From: Geitlerinema sp. BBD 1991-9
Lineage (GTDB): Bacteria > Cyanobacteriota > Cyanobacteriia > Cyanobacteriales > Geitlerinemataceae
DNA: 64,000 bases
Reading direction: 5' to 3'
NCBI GenBank assembly: GCA_001657325.1
Contig: LWRO01000002.1
Coordinates: 98,285-162,284, forward strand
The translations under genes and the position numbers were made by a program. Below the pieces are notes generated by a model. The model made no database searches. It saw only the letters and a program-made list of their open reading frames with translations, and had not been told where the DNA came from. Numbering within the stretch: the stretch's first letter is position 1; every line of letters begins with the position of its first letter. Positions 8,967 to 18,702 of the stretch are shown piece after piece.

Positions 8967-9497
8967 ATGTCTGCCTCGATCGATCGCCCTCGTTCCCTCG
9001 ACTCGCCGTCACCGCTGACCCCTCCAGCAGAACCCGTTTCCCGTAAATTTCTCCAGTTCCGTCTCGGCGATCGAGATCGCGCCCTCCTCGATGTCGAGAA
9101 CGTCGCGGAGATCGTCACCGTTCGCGTCCCCGAAATTTTGCCCGTTCCCCAGATGCGTTCCTGCATTTTGGGCGTGTACAACTGGCGTGGCGAAATGTTA
9201 TGGGTGGTCGATCTCGGCGAACTCGTCGGATACGCGCCCCTGTTCCGGCCCGGACAACCCCAAGTAACCGCCACCGCCATCGCCATCGAGTGGGACGATC
9301 GAGCGATCGGTTTTGTCGTTCCACAGGTTTTAGACCTCGAAACCTACAATCTCGCTCACCAACAAAACCCAGACCCGCAACTGTTTCCGCCCAGTGTCAT
9401 CCCCTATCTCAAAGGATTTTTTATCGACCCCACCGGAGATATCGTCGTCGTTCTCGACATGGAAGAAATCTTTCGTGTCCTCCAAAGTCGGGGATGA
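8967..9497 (+). CDS. pixI: CheW-like adaptor protein (PixI type)
   Basis: This 176-residue protein couples receptor and CheA kinase in the chemosensory array. The N-terminal 25 residues are Ser/Pro rich; the CheW beta-barrel follows, with FLQFRLGDRDRALLDVENV, then the conserved ILPVPQMRSCILGVYNWRGEMLWVVDL segment around residues 55-85, which is the typical CheW core. The rest is one CheW domain of usual size. It lies 157 bp before the receptor gene; short direct repeats fill that gap and begin inside its stop codon. Confidence 0.92.
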   Translation: MSASIDRPRSLDSPSPLTPPAEPVSRKFLQFRLGDRDRALLDVENVAEIVTVRVPEILPVPQMRSCILGVYNWRGEMLWVVDLGELVGYAPLFRPGQPQVTATAIAIEWDDRAIGFVVPQVLDLETYNLAHQQNPDPQLFPPSVIPYLKGFFIDPTGDIVVVLDMEEIFRVLQSRG

Positions 9498-9595
9498 AGT
9501 GATGAAGTGACGAGATGATGAGGCGATCGAAAAACTGAAAGCTGCCTTCACATTTCACGTTACAGACTTCACGCTTCACGTTACGGAGAGGGTCT
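9493..9595. repeat. Short direct repeats between the CheW and receptor genes
   Basis: Octamers GATGAAGT, GATGAAGT, GACGAGAT and GATGAGGC run in tandem at 9493-9524, starting within the CheW stop codon. They are followed by a second repeat in which TTCACGTTAC occurs twice, near 9556 and 9575. These are simple-sequence repeats of the kind scattered through filamentous cyanobacterial intergenic DNA. Confidence 0.75.
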
Positions 9596-9654
9596 CCCCA
9601 CCCCGACCACCCAGACCTCCTCTTCTAGAAATCGCGATCGAGGTAAATCCACCC

Positions 9655-12600
9655 ATGACCCGTACTGATGCCCCCTATAGCGAGTCCACCTCTACCGAAC
9701 AACAGCTGCGAAGCATCCGCCAGCAAGTCTCTGCAATTGCCGATCGACTCCATCAAGCGCAGTCGATCGAAGAAGCCCTCGTCGCTGGCGTGACCCAAAT
9801 CCGACAGGCGATCGAAAGCGATCGCGTGTTGGTATATCGGCTGTTCTCCCGCGGTCTCGATGCCTTTGCCCCCCACCGGACTCGGGAAAGCGAAAACGGC
9901 AGTCCGAACGGCGGCAATCCACCCCAACGAGACGGTCATGCCGTTTCCAGCTACCTGGCGTTCCGCAACGGCGATCTGCCAGACCGTCGCAGCCTTCCAA
10001 CGGCCACAAATGACGGTCGCAACCTCACCGGGGTCGTCGTGGCCGAATCCGTAGAACGGGGATGGACGCCCGCTATCGGCGAAACGCTTCACGTCGCGGC
10101 CTTTGGGTTTGAAGATCTCGACGAATATCTCACGCATCCGTTTATCTCGATCCCCGACGTCGATCGAACCAACCTCAGCCCCCACCAAAAACAACTCCTC
10201 GGACGCTATCAAACCCAAGCCAGCCTCAACGTCCCCTTGAAAATCGGCAAACGACTGTGGGGCGTTCTGGCCGTTCACCAGTGCAGTCGCCCCAACAATT
10301 GGTCCGAACGTGAAATCGCCGTTCTCAAGCAGGTTGCGGGAGAACTGACCCTCGCCCTCCAAGCGTTTGACACCCACGTCGAACAGCAACACCAAAGCGA
10401 CAGCAATCGAATTCTTGCCGATTCCCTCGACATCCTGCGCGAGTCTTTCGAGAAGGGTCAAGAGCGCGATCGCAGTGTGGCCCGAGTCATCGAACGCATC
10501 CGTCAATCCCTCGACATCGACATCATCTTCCGGACGACAACCAAAGAAGTCCGACTGCTGCTCAAATGCGATCGCGTGGCGGTGTATCAATTCAACCCCG
10601 ACTTTAGCGGTAGCTTCGTTGCCGAGTCCGTCACCTCTGGCTGGGTGAAACTCGTCGGTCCCGAGGTTCAACCGGTTTGGAAAGATACCTATCTTGAAGA
10701 AAACCAAGGCGGTCGCTACGCCAACCACGAAACCTACGCCGTTAGCGATATCTACACCGCCGGACACGATCCCTGTCACGTCGAACTCCTCGAACAGTTC
10801 GAGTGTCGAGCGTATACCCTCGTGCCGATTTTCCAAGGGGAAAAACTTTGGGGCATTCTGGCCGCTTATCAAAACGACAAGCCTCGGGATTGGCAACCGA
10901 CTGAAGTCGATTTGTTACAACGCATTGCCGACCAACTCGGCGTCGCGCTGTTGCAAGCCGAAACCGTCAAGAAACTGCGCTTACAATCCGATAAGCTGGC
11001 CAAAGCGTCCGAGCGCGATCGAACGGTTGCGCGAGCGATCGATCGAATCCGTCAATCCCTCGACATCGAAAGTATTTTCAACGTCACCACCAAAGAAGTG
11101 CGGTTGCTGCTGCAATGCGATCGCGTGGCGGTCTACCAATTCAATCCCGACTTTAGCGGCAGTTTCGTCGCTGAATCCGTCACCCCCGGTTGGGTGAAAC
11201 TCGTCGGCCCCGAGGTCGAGCGGGTTTGGAAAGATACTTATCTAGAAGAAAACCAAGGGGGGCGCTACGCCTACCGCGAAACCTACTCCGTCGATGACAT
11301 CTACGAAGCCGGACACGATCCCTGTCACGTGGAATTGCTCGAAGAATTCGAGTGTCGAGCCTATACCTTAGTGCCGATTTTCCAAGGGGAAAAACTCTGG
11401 GGCATTCTGGCCGCCTATCAAAACGACGGGCCGCGCCATTGGGAAGAAGACGAAGTGAACCTGCTCGTCCGCCTCGCCGACCAACTCGGCGTTGCGCTCC
11501 AACAGGCTGAAACCCTGGACGAACTACGGTATCAGTCCGAAAAAGTGGCCAAAGCCGCCGAGCGAGATCGCGCCGTCGCTCAAGTGATCGATCGAATCCG
11601 TCAATCCCTCGACCTCGAAAGTATTTTCGACACCACCACGACTGAAGTTCGACAACTGATTCAATGCGATCGCGTCGGCGTTTACCATTTCAATCCCGAC
11701 TGGAGCGGTTCCTTCGTGGCTGAATCGGTTGGCGGCGGTTGGATTCCCTTAGTCAAACGCCAACTTGAAGTCTCTGCCTTGCAGCAAAACATCAGCGATT
11801 GCGAAGGAATGGGTAGCTTGCTACAGAACCAGTCCGACGTTCCCGACACCTATCTCCAAGAGACAAAAGGCGGCCGGTTCCAGCGGGCGGAATCCTTTTC
11901 CATCGCCGATATTTACCAAGCTGGGTTTACCTCCTGTTATCTGGAAGTCCTCGAACAATATCAATGTCGCGCCTATGCGATCGTGCCAATTTTCCAAGGG
12001 GCGAAATTGTGGGGACTTCTGGCTGCCTATCAGAACGACGGCCCCCGCCAGTGGGAAGACGAAGAAGTCAGACTCCTGACACAAATCGGCATTCAACTCG
12101 GCGTGGCAATTCAACAGAGCGAGTACCTACAACAGCTCGAAGATCAGTCGAAGCAACTCGAAGCCGCTGCTCAACGGGATAAAGCGGCGAAAGAGCAGTT
12201 GCAAACCCGAGCCGTCGAACTGCTGATGGCGGTGCGTCCGGCTCTCGATGGAGATCTAACCGTGCGTATCCCCGTCACGGAAGACGAGATGGGAACCCTG
12301 GCCGACTCCTTCAACAATACCCTGCAAAGCTTGCGGAAAATCGTCGTGCAAGTGCAAGCGGCGGCGGAGAAAGTGGTGCGAACCTCTTCGACGAGTGACG
12401 AATCTCTCATCGAACTGTCGGCCCAGGCGCAGAAACAGTTTGAAGAGATTACCAAGGCGCTCGATCGAATTCAAGAGATGGTGCGGTTCACGCAAACCAC
12501 CGCCGACAACGCTCAACAAGTGGAAATCGCCCTCGGACAAGCCAACCAAACCCTCGGGGCGGGTGACGATGCGATGAACCGCACGGTGGAAGGGATTGCG

Positions 12601-13185
12601 GACATTCGCAAAACGGTGGCGGCGGCGGCGAAAGGCATCGAGCGCTTGACGCAATCCTCGCAAAACATCGCTAAAGTGGTGAGTTTGATTAACAACTTCG
12701 CCACGCAAACCAACTTACTCGCACTCAACGCGGCCATCGAAGCCACGCGGGCTGGTGAGTACGGACGGGGGTTTGCTGTTGTTGCGGACGAGGTTCGATC
12801 GTTGGCGCGTCAGTCCGCCGACGCAACCACTGAAATTGAAAAACTCGTGCAGGAGATTCAGGAAGAAACGAAAGATGTGACGTTGGCGATGGAAATGGCC
12901 TCCGAGCAAGTCACTAAGGGAACGAACCTCGTTGGCGAAACCCGTCAAACCCTCAACGATATCGTGGCGGCGACGGCGCAAATTAGCGAACTGGTGCAGG
13001 GGATTACCCACGCCACCCAAGTTCAAACGGAGCAGGCGAAGTCGGTTACTGAGGTGATGCGCGGTATTGCGGCGATCGCCAACCAAACGTCGGAAAACTC
13101 GATCGAAATTTCCGAACGTTTCAAAGAAGCACTGAACACTGCCCAAGACCTGCAAACCAGTGCTGGCCGCTTTAAGGTGAGCTGA
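9655..13185 (+). CDS. pixJ: PixJ-like phototaxis receptor: four GAF domains, HAMP, MCP signalling domain
   Basis: This 1176-residue receptor is predicted to be soluble, with no membrane segment. The order is GAF1 (about 40-245), GAF2 (275-432), GAF3 (459-615), GAF4 (642-830), HAMP (848-900) and an MCP helical hairpin with the invariant [18 protein letters not shown] tip near residue 1022. GAF2 and GAF3 carry cyanobacteriochrome features: Cys374-His375 and Cys557-His558, each preceded by Asp 30 residues and Trp 32 residues earlier (Asp344/Trp342; Asp527/Trp525), with His at -3 and Tyr at +31. This is the spacing of the red/green domain AnPixJg2. GAF4 keeps Cys761 but has Tyr after it and lacks the Trp; GAF1 has no such Cys. 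AnPixJ of Nostoc also has four GAF domains. The role in directional light sensing is inferred. Confidence 0.93.
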   Translation: MTRTDAPYSESTSTEQQLRSIRQQVSAIADRLHQAQSIEEALVAGVTQIRQAIESDRVLVYRLFSRGLDAFAPHRTRESENGSPNGGNPPQRDGHAVSSYLAFRNGDLPDRRSLPTATNDGRNLTGVVVAESVERGWTPAIGETLHVAAFGFEDLDEYLTHPFISIPDVDRTNLSPHQKQLLGRYQTQASLNVPLKIGKRLWGVLAVHQCSRPNNWSEREIAVLKQVAGELTLALQAFDTHVEQQHQSDSNRILADSLDILRESFEKGQERDRSVARVIERIRQSLDIDIIFRTTTKEVRLLLKCDRVAVYQFNPDFSGSFVAESVTSGWVKLVGPEVQPVWKDTYLEENQGGRYANHETYAVSDIYTAGHDPCHVELLEQFECRAYTLVPIFQGEKLWGILAAYQNDKPRDWQPTEVDLLQRIADQLGVALLQAETVKKLRLQSDKLAKASERDRTVARAIDRIRQSLDIESIFNVTTKEVRLLLQCDRVAVYQFNPDFSGSFVAESVTPGWVKLVGPEVERVWKDTYLEENQGGRYAYRETYSVDDIYEAGHDPCHVELLEEFECRAYTLVPIFQGEKLWGILAAYQNDGPRHWEEDEVNLLVRLADQLGVALQQAETLDELRYQSEKVAKAAERDRAVAQVIDRIRQSLDLESIFDTTTTEVRQLIQCDRVGVYHFNPDWSGSFVAESVGGGWIPLVKRQLEVSALQQNISDCEGMGSLLQNQSDVPDTYLQETKGGRFQRAESFSIADIYQAGFTSCYLEVLEQYQCRAYAIVPIFQGAKLWGLLAAYQNDGPRQWEDEEVRLLTQIGIQLGVAIQQSEYLQQLEDQSKQLEAAAQRDKAAKEQLQTRAVELLMAVRPALDGDLTVRIPVTEDEMGTLADSFNNTLQSLRKIVVQVQAAAEKVVRTSSTSDESLIELSAQAQKQFEEITKALDRIQEMVRFTQTTADNAQQVEIALGQANQTLGAGDDAMNRTVEGIADIRKTVAAAAKGIERLTQSSQNIAKVVSLINNFATQTNLLALNAAIEATRAGEYGRGFAVVADEVRSLARQSADATTEIEKLVQEIQEETKDVTLAMEMASEQVTKGTNLVGETRQTLNDIVAATAQISELVQGITHATQVQTEQAKSVTEVMRGIAAIANQTSENSIEISERFKEALNTAQDLQTSAGRFKVS

Positions 13186-13201
13186 TAATGAAAGGGTGGA
13201 A

Positions 13202-13250
13202 CAGTCACCAGCTACCAGTCACCAGTCACCAGCTATCAGTCACCAGTTGC
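13202..13250. repeat. Heptamer tandem repeat (STRR type), 7 units of CAGTCAC
   Basis: Seven consecutive 7-mers lie in register: CAGTCAC, CAGCTAC, CAGTCAC, CAGTCAC, CAGCTAT, CAGTCAC, CAGTTGC. The array starts 16 bp after the receptor stop codon. Heptanucleotide tandem repeats of this sort are typical of filamentous cyanobacteria. Confidence 0.9.
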
Positions 13251-13287
13251 TAGAGTGTCGGTACAGAAGTCAGGAGGCTTGATGTTG

Positions 13288-13350
13288 TAATGGGGTGGGT
13301 GCGTTCGTGGGAATTTTACGAACTGGACTTCCGCCGAATTCGGTGGCCCG
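13288..13350. repeat. Dispersed intergenic repeat, copy A
   Basis: This segment (TAATGGGGTGGGTGCGTT, then a 31-bp block starting GAATTTTACGAACTGG) resembles 32036-32100; the 31-bp block matches at 25 of 31 positions. Both copies lie outside functional genes. The rest of this gap (13186-13616) is AT-rich with heptamer arrays at either end. Confidence 0.65.
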
Positions 13351-13590
13351 CGAACACACCCAACGCGACTGTTTTTGACTGAAAAATCGAAAATATAAAT
13401 TGCAAATCCATGAAATTTCGCACGCAAAAAACGTCAAATTTAGGCTATTAATCATCAATTAAGATTCAAAATTTAGTAAATACAAAAAATATAAAATACC
13501 AACAAAAACATCAATTTTTGATTTCTTGAATCGTAAATTGTAAATCTCCCAAACGTAGACCGTAAACCGCCAATCGTCAATTTCCTGAAC

Positions 13591-13618
13591 CGTCAATCGT
13601 CAAACGTCAATCGTCAAT
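13591..13618. repeat. Heptamer repeat CGTCAAT running into the CheA start codon
   Basis: The units are CGTCAAT, CGTCAAA, CGTCAAT, CGTCAAT at 13591-13618; the last unit supplies the first two bases of the ATG at 13617. A further CGTCAAT lies at 13575. Because of the array there is no Shine-Dalgarno sequence at the usual position. Confidence 0.85.
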
Positions 13619-16600
13619 GGAAAAAGCTATCCGAGACCAAGGTTACGTCTACTTCCTCAGTGAAGCCCCCGAATTACTACAGGCTGTCGAAGACGGTTTG
13701 TTAAAAATTCACGAGGGAACGCGGGTGCAAAACGTTCACAGCATGATGCGAGCGACACACACCCTCAAGGGGGCGGCTGCGAACGTGGGACTCGAAAGCC
13801 TCAAAACCATCGCTCATTCGATGGAAGATGCCTTTAAAGCCTTGTACGACGAAAGTATCGAAATCGATGCCGATCTCGAGCGGCTGTTGTTTGAAGGATA
13901 CGAGTGTTTGCGGGTGTGTTTGACGGCGGAATTGTCGCAAACGCAGATCGATGAAGGTAGATTACTCGATCGAGCGGCCGAGGTGTTTGCCCGAATGCGT
14001 GAAAAACTCGGCGACAAATTCGGACAACAGGATTACATTCCGACTTCCGCCGAACTGGGATTCGATATCGCGCAATCGATTTTCGAGTTGGGGGTTCAGC
14101 AGCGACTCGACGAACTGGACGCCGCGTTGCAAAGTGGAGACGGCGATCGTGTCAAAGAAAGCCTTCGATCGAGTGCGGAAGTCTTCGTCGGTCTCGGGGA
14201 ATCCCTCTCGCTACCTGGCTGGAGTGATATTGCCAAGACGGCGATCGCTGCCCTCGACGAAGGGGGTAGAGGGATAACGGACATTGGACGCGCCGCCCTC
14301 ACGGACTACCGAACTGGCCAGCAACAGGTGTTCGATGGAGATCGATCGTTGGGGGGTGCGCCGACGGAACTCAAACGTCTGCTCGAAAGCTCGGTTGAAA
14401 AAACTGATTTAGGGACGAGCGAGATCGCACCCTCCAGCTTGGCGGAAACGGTGCTGGATGTAGAACTCGAGCAGTTTGGCACGTTCCTCAACGACAAACG
14501 CTACGGAAAACCGATTAAACCGACTCTACAAGCGTTTTTCGACAAAGCTATCCGCGCGTGGGGTCGCTGGTTTGCTCGTGCTGAAACCATTCCCCTCGCC
14601 AACGTTTGTTTCGAGTTACTCGTTCCCAAACTGCCTCCGTCACGCCTCAAAGATAAAAAAACGATCGTTCGCACGGCTTCGACAATTAAGAAACAGATCG
14701 ATCGATTTCTCGATTTCATCGGCGAGGACGGCGATAGCGAAAGCTTGCGTCTGTACCGTCAGTGGACGCTGATGTCTGTGATTATCGCCGCAGCCAAATT
14801 CCAATACGCCAGCAACACCCGACAGCCGAAAAGCTTCGACGATATTCTGTTAGTCAAAGCGTTACGTCGCATTGTCAATCATCTGGGAGAGCAATACCGC
14901 CAACTCCCTCCCGTTCCCGCTCGAGAGCGCAATTGGCTCGACTCACCTCACTTAGCCAAACTCGACGCTCCCCTCGATCGAGATCCAGATGAAGATCTTT
15001 TAGCGGAAGTTTGGGGTAACGACGAAGATGACAGCGAATCGGACAGCGAACCGAACGTTGTCGAGAATTCGATCGATCCGTCGATCGAGAATGCGAGTTT
15101 AGGAGAAGCAACCTTACCCCAAGAAATCGAACCCGCTACTGAACCCGCTACTGAATCCGCCGCCGACTCTGACTCGATCGAAGGCCTGCAAGTTTCTGCC
15201 CCCGATCCCATTGAAGAGCAAGTTAGCGAAGGCGAAATTCTCGACGACGAACCCCCCAATCCGGAGCCGCCACAACCCAGTCCGCCGAGCGGTGAAGCGC
15301 GACAACTGGTGAGCGTCGATATCAAAGGCTTAGAACGACTCAACCACCGTCTCGGAGAATTACTGGTCGATCGAAACCGTCAAGCGCTCGAAGAAGAACA
15401 CCTACGCACCCGCGCTGGTGAAATGCGCTTGCAACTCCAACGGCATCAAAAGACCATGAGTCAACTGCTCGCATGGTCCGAACGCATGGTGGGATTGTTG
15501 GGTCACGCCGCTGAAGACTTCCAAGGTCAAACCCCACCGCTTCCTCAACCGTTATCTCTTTCAGCGATTGAAGGGGAGTTCGACGACTATGCCGATTTGC
15601 ACTTGCTGTTGAAAACTGCTGTCGGTGAAGCGCGACTGTTTGAAGACATCACCGAGGCGATTTACAACCATACCCGCGAATTGGGTCAATTAATGGAAAA
15701 ACAACAACAACTTCTTTCTGTGATGCAGGACGATTTAGTAGACGTGCGAATGTTGCCCCTGGGCGAAATCCTCCAACGCTTCCCGCTGATGGTGCAGCAG
15801 CTTTCTCGTATGCAAAACAAGCGGGTTGAGTTAAAATTGAGCGGTAGCGACTTGCTGATCGAACAGAGTATCGCTCAGAAACTTTACGATCCCTTGTTGC
15901 ATTTGGTGCGCAATGCGTTCGACCACGGCATCGAATCCCCAGAAGAACGCCTCAAACTGGGTAAGTCGGAAGTGGGAACCATCGAAATTCGCGCCTACAA
16001 CCAAGGGGTACAAACGACGATCGAAGTTCGCGACGACGGACGGGGGTTGAATTTGGAGTGGATTCGCCGAAAAGCCGTTGAAGGAAAGTTTCTCAGCGAA
16101 GCTGAAGCGAACCAAATCGTTTCGACCGATCGATTGGAAGTGCTGTTCGAGCCGGGGTTTTCCACCGCCGATCGCGTCAGCGAGCTGTCAGGACGAGGGG
16201 TGGGTTTGGATGTGGTTCGATCGCAAATCCAGAGTTTGAAAGGGAAGATCGCTGTCGAATCTCAACCGGGACGGGGGACGGTTTTCGCTTTACAAATTCC
16301 GTTATCTCTGACGATTGCCAAACTGTTGGTCGTGCAAGCCGGGGGTTCGGCTTATGCGTTGTTACTCGATTCGATCGAGAAAATCGTTATGCCACCCCCC
16401 GATCGCCTCAAACATTTCGAGAATCACAAAGTCCTCCATCTCGATAGCGAAGGTGACACCAGCAGCATGGTTTCCGTGCGACAACTGGCGGATTTATTGC
16501 ATTACAGTTCGTCCTTGGCCAAACAGGTTGAGGAACCGCGCCAGACGAAAATGTCCATTTCCCGGGATATCAGCGCCCCGATTTTGCTGTTGCGTCAGGA

Positions 16601-17297
16601 TCGCAAACAGTTGGGGTTGGAGGTCGATCGAATTATCGGCGAACAAGAACTCGTCATTCGTCCCCTCGGTCGATCGATCGCACCGCCGCCTTACATTTAC
16701 GGTTGTAGCATTCTCAGCGACAGTCGCCTCGCCCTCGTCATCGATGGCGGTTCGATCGTCGATCGATCGTCGACGGCTCCCGTGGCCTTTTCAGCCGCGC
16801 CGATCGATCGTAGCACGCCCGTATTATCCCAGCCGACACCGCAGAAGGCGCTGGATGCCGAGACGCAATCCATCTCCTCACATCCGACGCAACCCAGTTT
16901 CCCTGAAACCCATCTAACCACACTGCTCGTTGTCGATGATTCCATCAATCTACGCCACACGTTGACCTCGACGTTAATGAAAGCTGGATATCAAGTCGTA
17001 CAAGCTCGCGACGGAAACGAAGCGATCGAGCAACTCCAACAACATCCTCACATCGCTCTCGTCGTTTGCGATATCGAAATGCCACGGATGAACGGGTTTG
17101 AATTCCTCAGTTACTGTCGTCAGGATGCGGCGTTCTCGGAGGTTCCCATCGTAATGCTCACCTCGCACAGCAGCCAGAAATATCGCCAGATCGCCAGTGA
17201 ACTCGGGGCGACGGCGTATCTCACGAAGCCGTTTTCTGAAACCGAAATGCTGTCGTGTTTGTCTGACATTGTTGGTTCGGAATCGGAGGCGAATTGA
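13617..17297 (+). CDS. pixL: Hybrid CheA histidine kinase with C-terminal receiver (PixL type)
   Basis: This 1226-residue kinase is the signalling core of the pix-like system. The N-terminal HPt domain has the phosphorylated His48 in RATHTLKGAAANVG. A long variable, partly acidic and proline-rich linker (to about 560) contains little recognisable structure. The CheA core follows: dimerisation helices (about 565-690), ATPase domain with N-box LVRNAFDHG near 762 and GRGVGLDVV near 860, CheW-like domain (about 895-1040), then a receiver domain (1102-1225) with Asp1152 in VVCDIEMPRMNGFEF. The N-terminus MEKAIRDQGYVYFL agrees with PixL relatives, which supports the start even though it abuts a heptamer array. 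The 431-bp gap after pixJ may mean an internal promoter. Confidence 0.93.
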   Translation: MEKAIRDQGYVYFLSEAPELLQAVEDGLLKIHEGTRVQNVHSMMRATHTLKGAAANVGLESLKTIAHSMEDAFKALYDESIEIDADLERLLFEGYECLRVCLTAELSQTQIDEGRLLDRAAEVFARMREKLGDKFGQQDYIPTSAELGFDIAQSIFELGVQQRLDELDAALQSGDGDRVKESLRSSAEVFVGLGESLSLPGWSDIAKTAIAALDEGGRGITDIGRAALTDYRTGQQQVFDGDRSLGGAPTELKRLLESSVEKTDLGTSEIAPSSLAETVLDVELEQFGTFLNDKRYGKPIKPTLQAFFDKAIRAWGRWFARAETIPLANVCFELLVPKLPPSRLKDKKTIVRTASTIKKQIDRFLDFIGEDGDSESLRLYRQWTLMSVIIAAAKFQYASNTRQPKSFDDILLVKALRRIVNHLGEQYRQLPPVPARERNWLDSPHLAKLDAPLDRDPDEDLLAEVWGNDEDDSESDSEPNVVENSIDPSIENASLGEATLPQEIEPATEPATESAADSDSIEGLQVSAPDPIEEQVSEGEILDDEPPNPEPPQPSPPSGEARQLVSVDIKGLERLNHRLGELLVDRNRQALEEEHLRTRAGEMRLQLQRHQKTMSQLLAWSERMVGLLGHAAEDFQGQTPPLPQPLSLSAIEGEFDDYADLHLLLKTAVGEARLFEDITEAIYNHTRELGQLMEKQQQLLSVMQDDLVDVRMLPLGEILQRFPLMVQQLSRMQNKRVELKLSGSDLLIEQSIAQKLYDPLLHLVRNAFDHGIESPEERLKLGKSEVGTIEIRAYNQGVQTTIEVRDDGRGLNLEWIRRKAVEGKFLSEAEANQIVSTDRLEVLFEPGFSTADRVSELSGRGVGLDVVRSQIQSLKGKIAVESQPGRGTVFALQIPLSLTIAKLLVVQAGGSAYALLLDSIEKIVMPPPDRLKHFENHKVLHLDSEGDTSSMVSVRQLADLLHYSSSLAKQVEEPRQTKMSISRDISAPILLLRQDRKQLGLEVDRIIGEQELVIRPLGRSIAPPPYIYGCSILSDSRLALVIDGGSIVDRSSTAPVAFSAAPIDRSTPVLSQPTPQKALDAETQSISSHPTQPSFPETHLTTLLVVDDSINLRHTLTSTLMKAGYQVVQARDGNEAIEQLQQHPHIALVVCDIEMPRMNGFEFLSYCRQDAAFSEVPIVMLTSHSSQKYRQIASELGATAYLTKPFSETEMLSCLSDIVGSESEAN

Positions 17298-17529
17298 GTT
17301 GTTTTGGGGTTGGAGTTCCAAACCGTTTTTTTCGAGAAACCTGGTTTTAGAACGCCTACGCTTCCGAATCGGGATATTGCGACAATCAAGCGATTAAGTA
17401 GAGCTTGCTGAAAAAGTAGTAATGGTAGGGTGTGTGATGCGGACACAAAATGGGTTTGAAATCCAGTGTATGAGATTTCCGCGTAACGCACCAAGTAATG
17501 GTAGGGTGTGTGATGCCATTTTTAAAAAT
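17298..17529. repeat. Repeat-rich spacer: 23-bp direct repeats and an AAACC hairpin
   Basis: After the CheA stop there is a hairpin of the AAACCG...CGAGAAACCTGGTTT type (about 17318-17350). Two identical 23-bp direct repeats starting AGTAATGGTAGGGTG follow at 17418-17440 and 17494-17516; the 53 bp between them ends in GCGTAACGCACC. These are non-coding dispersed cyanobacterial repeats; no gene is visible. Confidence 0.7.
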
Positions 17530-17870
17530 TCATGCCATAGATGTCTGTAGGGGCGAACGGTGTTCGCCCAAGTTCAACCAAAATTCAGCGTTCTTCTCCC
17601 CTTCACTCGGCCTTTCCTCTCCCGACTCCCCGTAATTCTTCTTCTCCTCCCCAGACACCTCAAACCCCTCCAACATCAAAACTGCACCCAACCCCCACGA
17701 TGTCGCGTTGAACTCCCCTCGGCGGAGAAAAAGTCCGTCGGAACCCGCCACGAACCCACGCCCACAGCCGTTTCAGCCAACGCCGCACCCAATGTCACAT
17801 CGTCGAGTTTGGAAAAATCTACCGTTATATGCTCAATTATGGCAGCAGAGAAAACCCAAACGCCATGCTA
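17530..17870 (-). pseudogene. Possible decayed coding remnant (unidentified)
   Basis: On the minus strand two short protein-like stretches follow each other in different frames: one reading ITVDFSKLDDVTLGAALAE from about 17840, the other reading SDGLFLRRGEFNATSWGLG from about 17745. Both look more protein-like than random frames and would join if one frameshift were removed. I do not recognise the parent family. A gene end broken by frameshift is the simplest reading, but chance cannot be excluded. A small GGGCGAAC/GTTCGCCC hairpin lies near 17552-17571. Confidence 0.25.
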
Positions 17871-17915
17871 AACCCCTCCGACTGGCGCGGTGGTTTCCCC
17901 CGCATCCCCACCGAC

Positions 17916-18530
17916 TCAACTCCCATCGCGAAGCTGCAAAACCCGAGAGCCAATCCTCAAGCCAAACCCACGAATCGCCTTGACTTCCACCACCTGAAAC
18001 CCCAAAGATTCGTAGAGTTTCTGCGCTCTCAAATTCTCAACGTCGACGCTAATAAACAGCGATTTCCCCGTTCTTTCCGCTTCCGCCATACACCGTAAAA
18101 GCAACTGACGACCGATCCCCCGATTTCGATACTCTGGAGAAACCGCCAAATTGCCAATATAAAGGGAATCCGCCGGGAAGTCCTGTTTTAACACATACCT
18201 CAAAAACCAACGTCGTATCAGTTTTAGCCAGAGCCGTTGTTGCAATGGAAAAACCTCTCGTTCGTCTGCATTCTCCTGAAGGCGATCGCCTGGAATCAAC
18301 ACCACCATTCCCACTACCTCGCCTTGAGATTCCGCCACGGTAATATATCGATAGCTAAAACAGTTGCGCGCTCTCGCAACCAACTGACTCAAGGCATCGA
18401 AATTCTGTCTGCCAAACATTAGCTCAAACAGCGATGGAGCAGACTCAAAAAGTAAAATAGCGACTGTTTTTACGTTGTGGTCATCTAAAGATAAAGAAAC
18501 ATAAGATATTTTGTCTTGTTCCCGATCCAT
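17916..18530 (-). CDS. GNAT-family N-acetyltransferase
   Basis: This is a 204-residue single-domain protein. The acetyl-CoA binding motif A is clear: SLYIGNLAVSPEYRNRGIG, then RQLLLRCMAEAE, with the R-x-x-G-x-G loop in RNRGIGR around residue 135; motif B follows as SVDVENLRAQKLYESLGFQ. The N-terminal 60 residues (LFESAPSLFELMFG) resemble the class of GNAT proteins in which this leader precedes the core. The substrate cannot be told. It stands alone, divergent from the Rpn-family gene with a 170-bp AT-rich gap between them. Confidence 0.88.
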   Translation of the reverse strand: MDREQDKISYVSLSLDDHNVKTVAILLFESAPSLFELMFGRQNFDALSQLVARARNCFSYRYITVAESQGEVVGMVVLIPGDRLQENADEREVFPLQQRLWLKLIRRWFLRYVLKQDFPADSLYIGNLAVSPEYRNRGIGRQLLLRCMAEAERTGKSLFISVDVENLRAQKLYESLGFQVVEVKAIRGFGLRIGSRVLQLRDGS

Positions 18531-18702
18531 GTCACGAACTCCACATCAATAATAATTTAATATTTTATCACAAAAACGAATAAAACCTAATAATTTTTTG
18601 TGATAAAATAAAGCCAGAAACAAACACAATATATCTTATCTAAATCTCCTTGTTTTACGCCGATAAAAACCGAAATTATCGTAATAAGGAGACAGCCTCA
18701 TT

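Noticed and set aside
9625-10896. 423-codon minus-strand frame opposite the receptor gene
   Set aside because: It lies wholly inside the strongly supported GAF/MCP gene and has no recognisable domain; high GC and GAF duplication keep the opposite strand open.
13202-13250. Possible CRISPR array
   Set aside because: The units are 7 bp in direct tandem with no spacers, so this is a heptamer simple repeat, not CRISPR.
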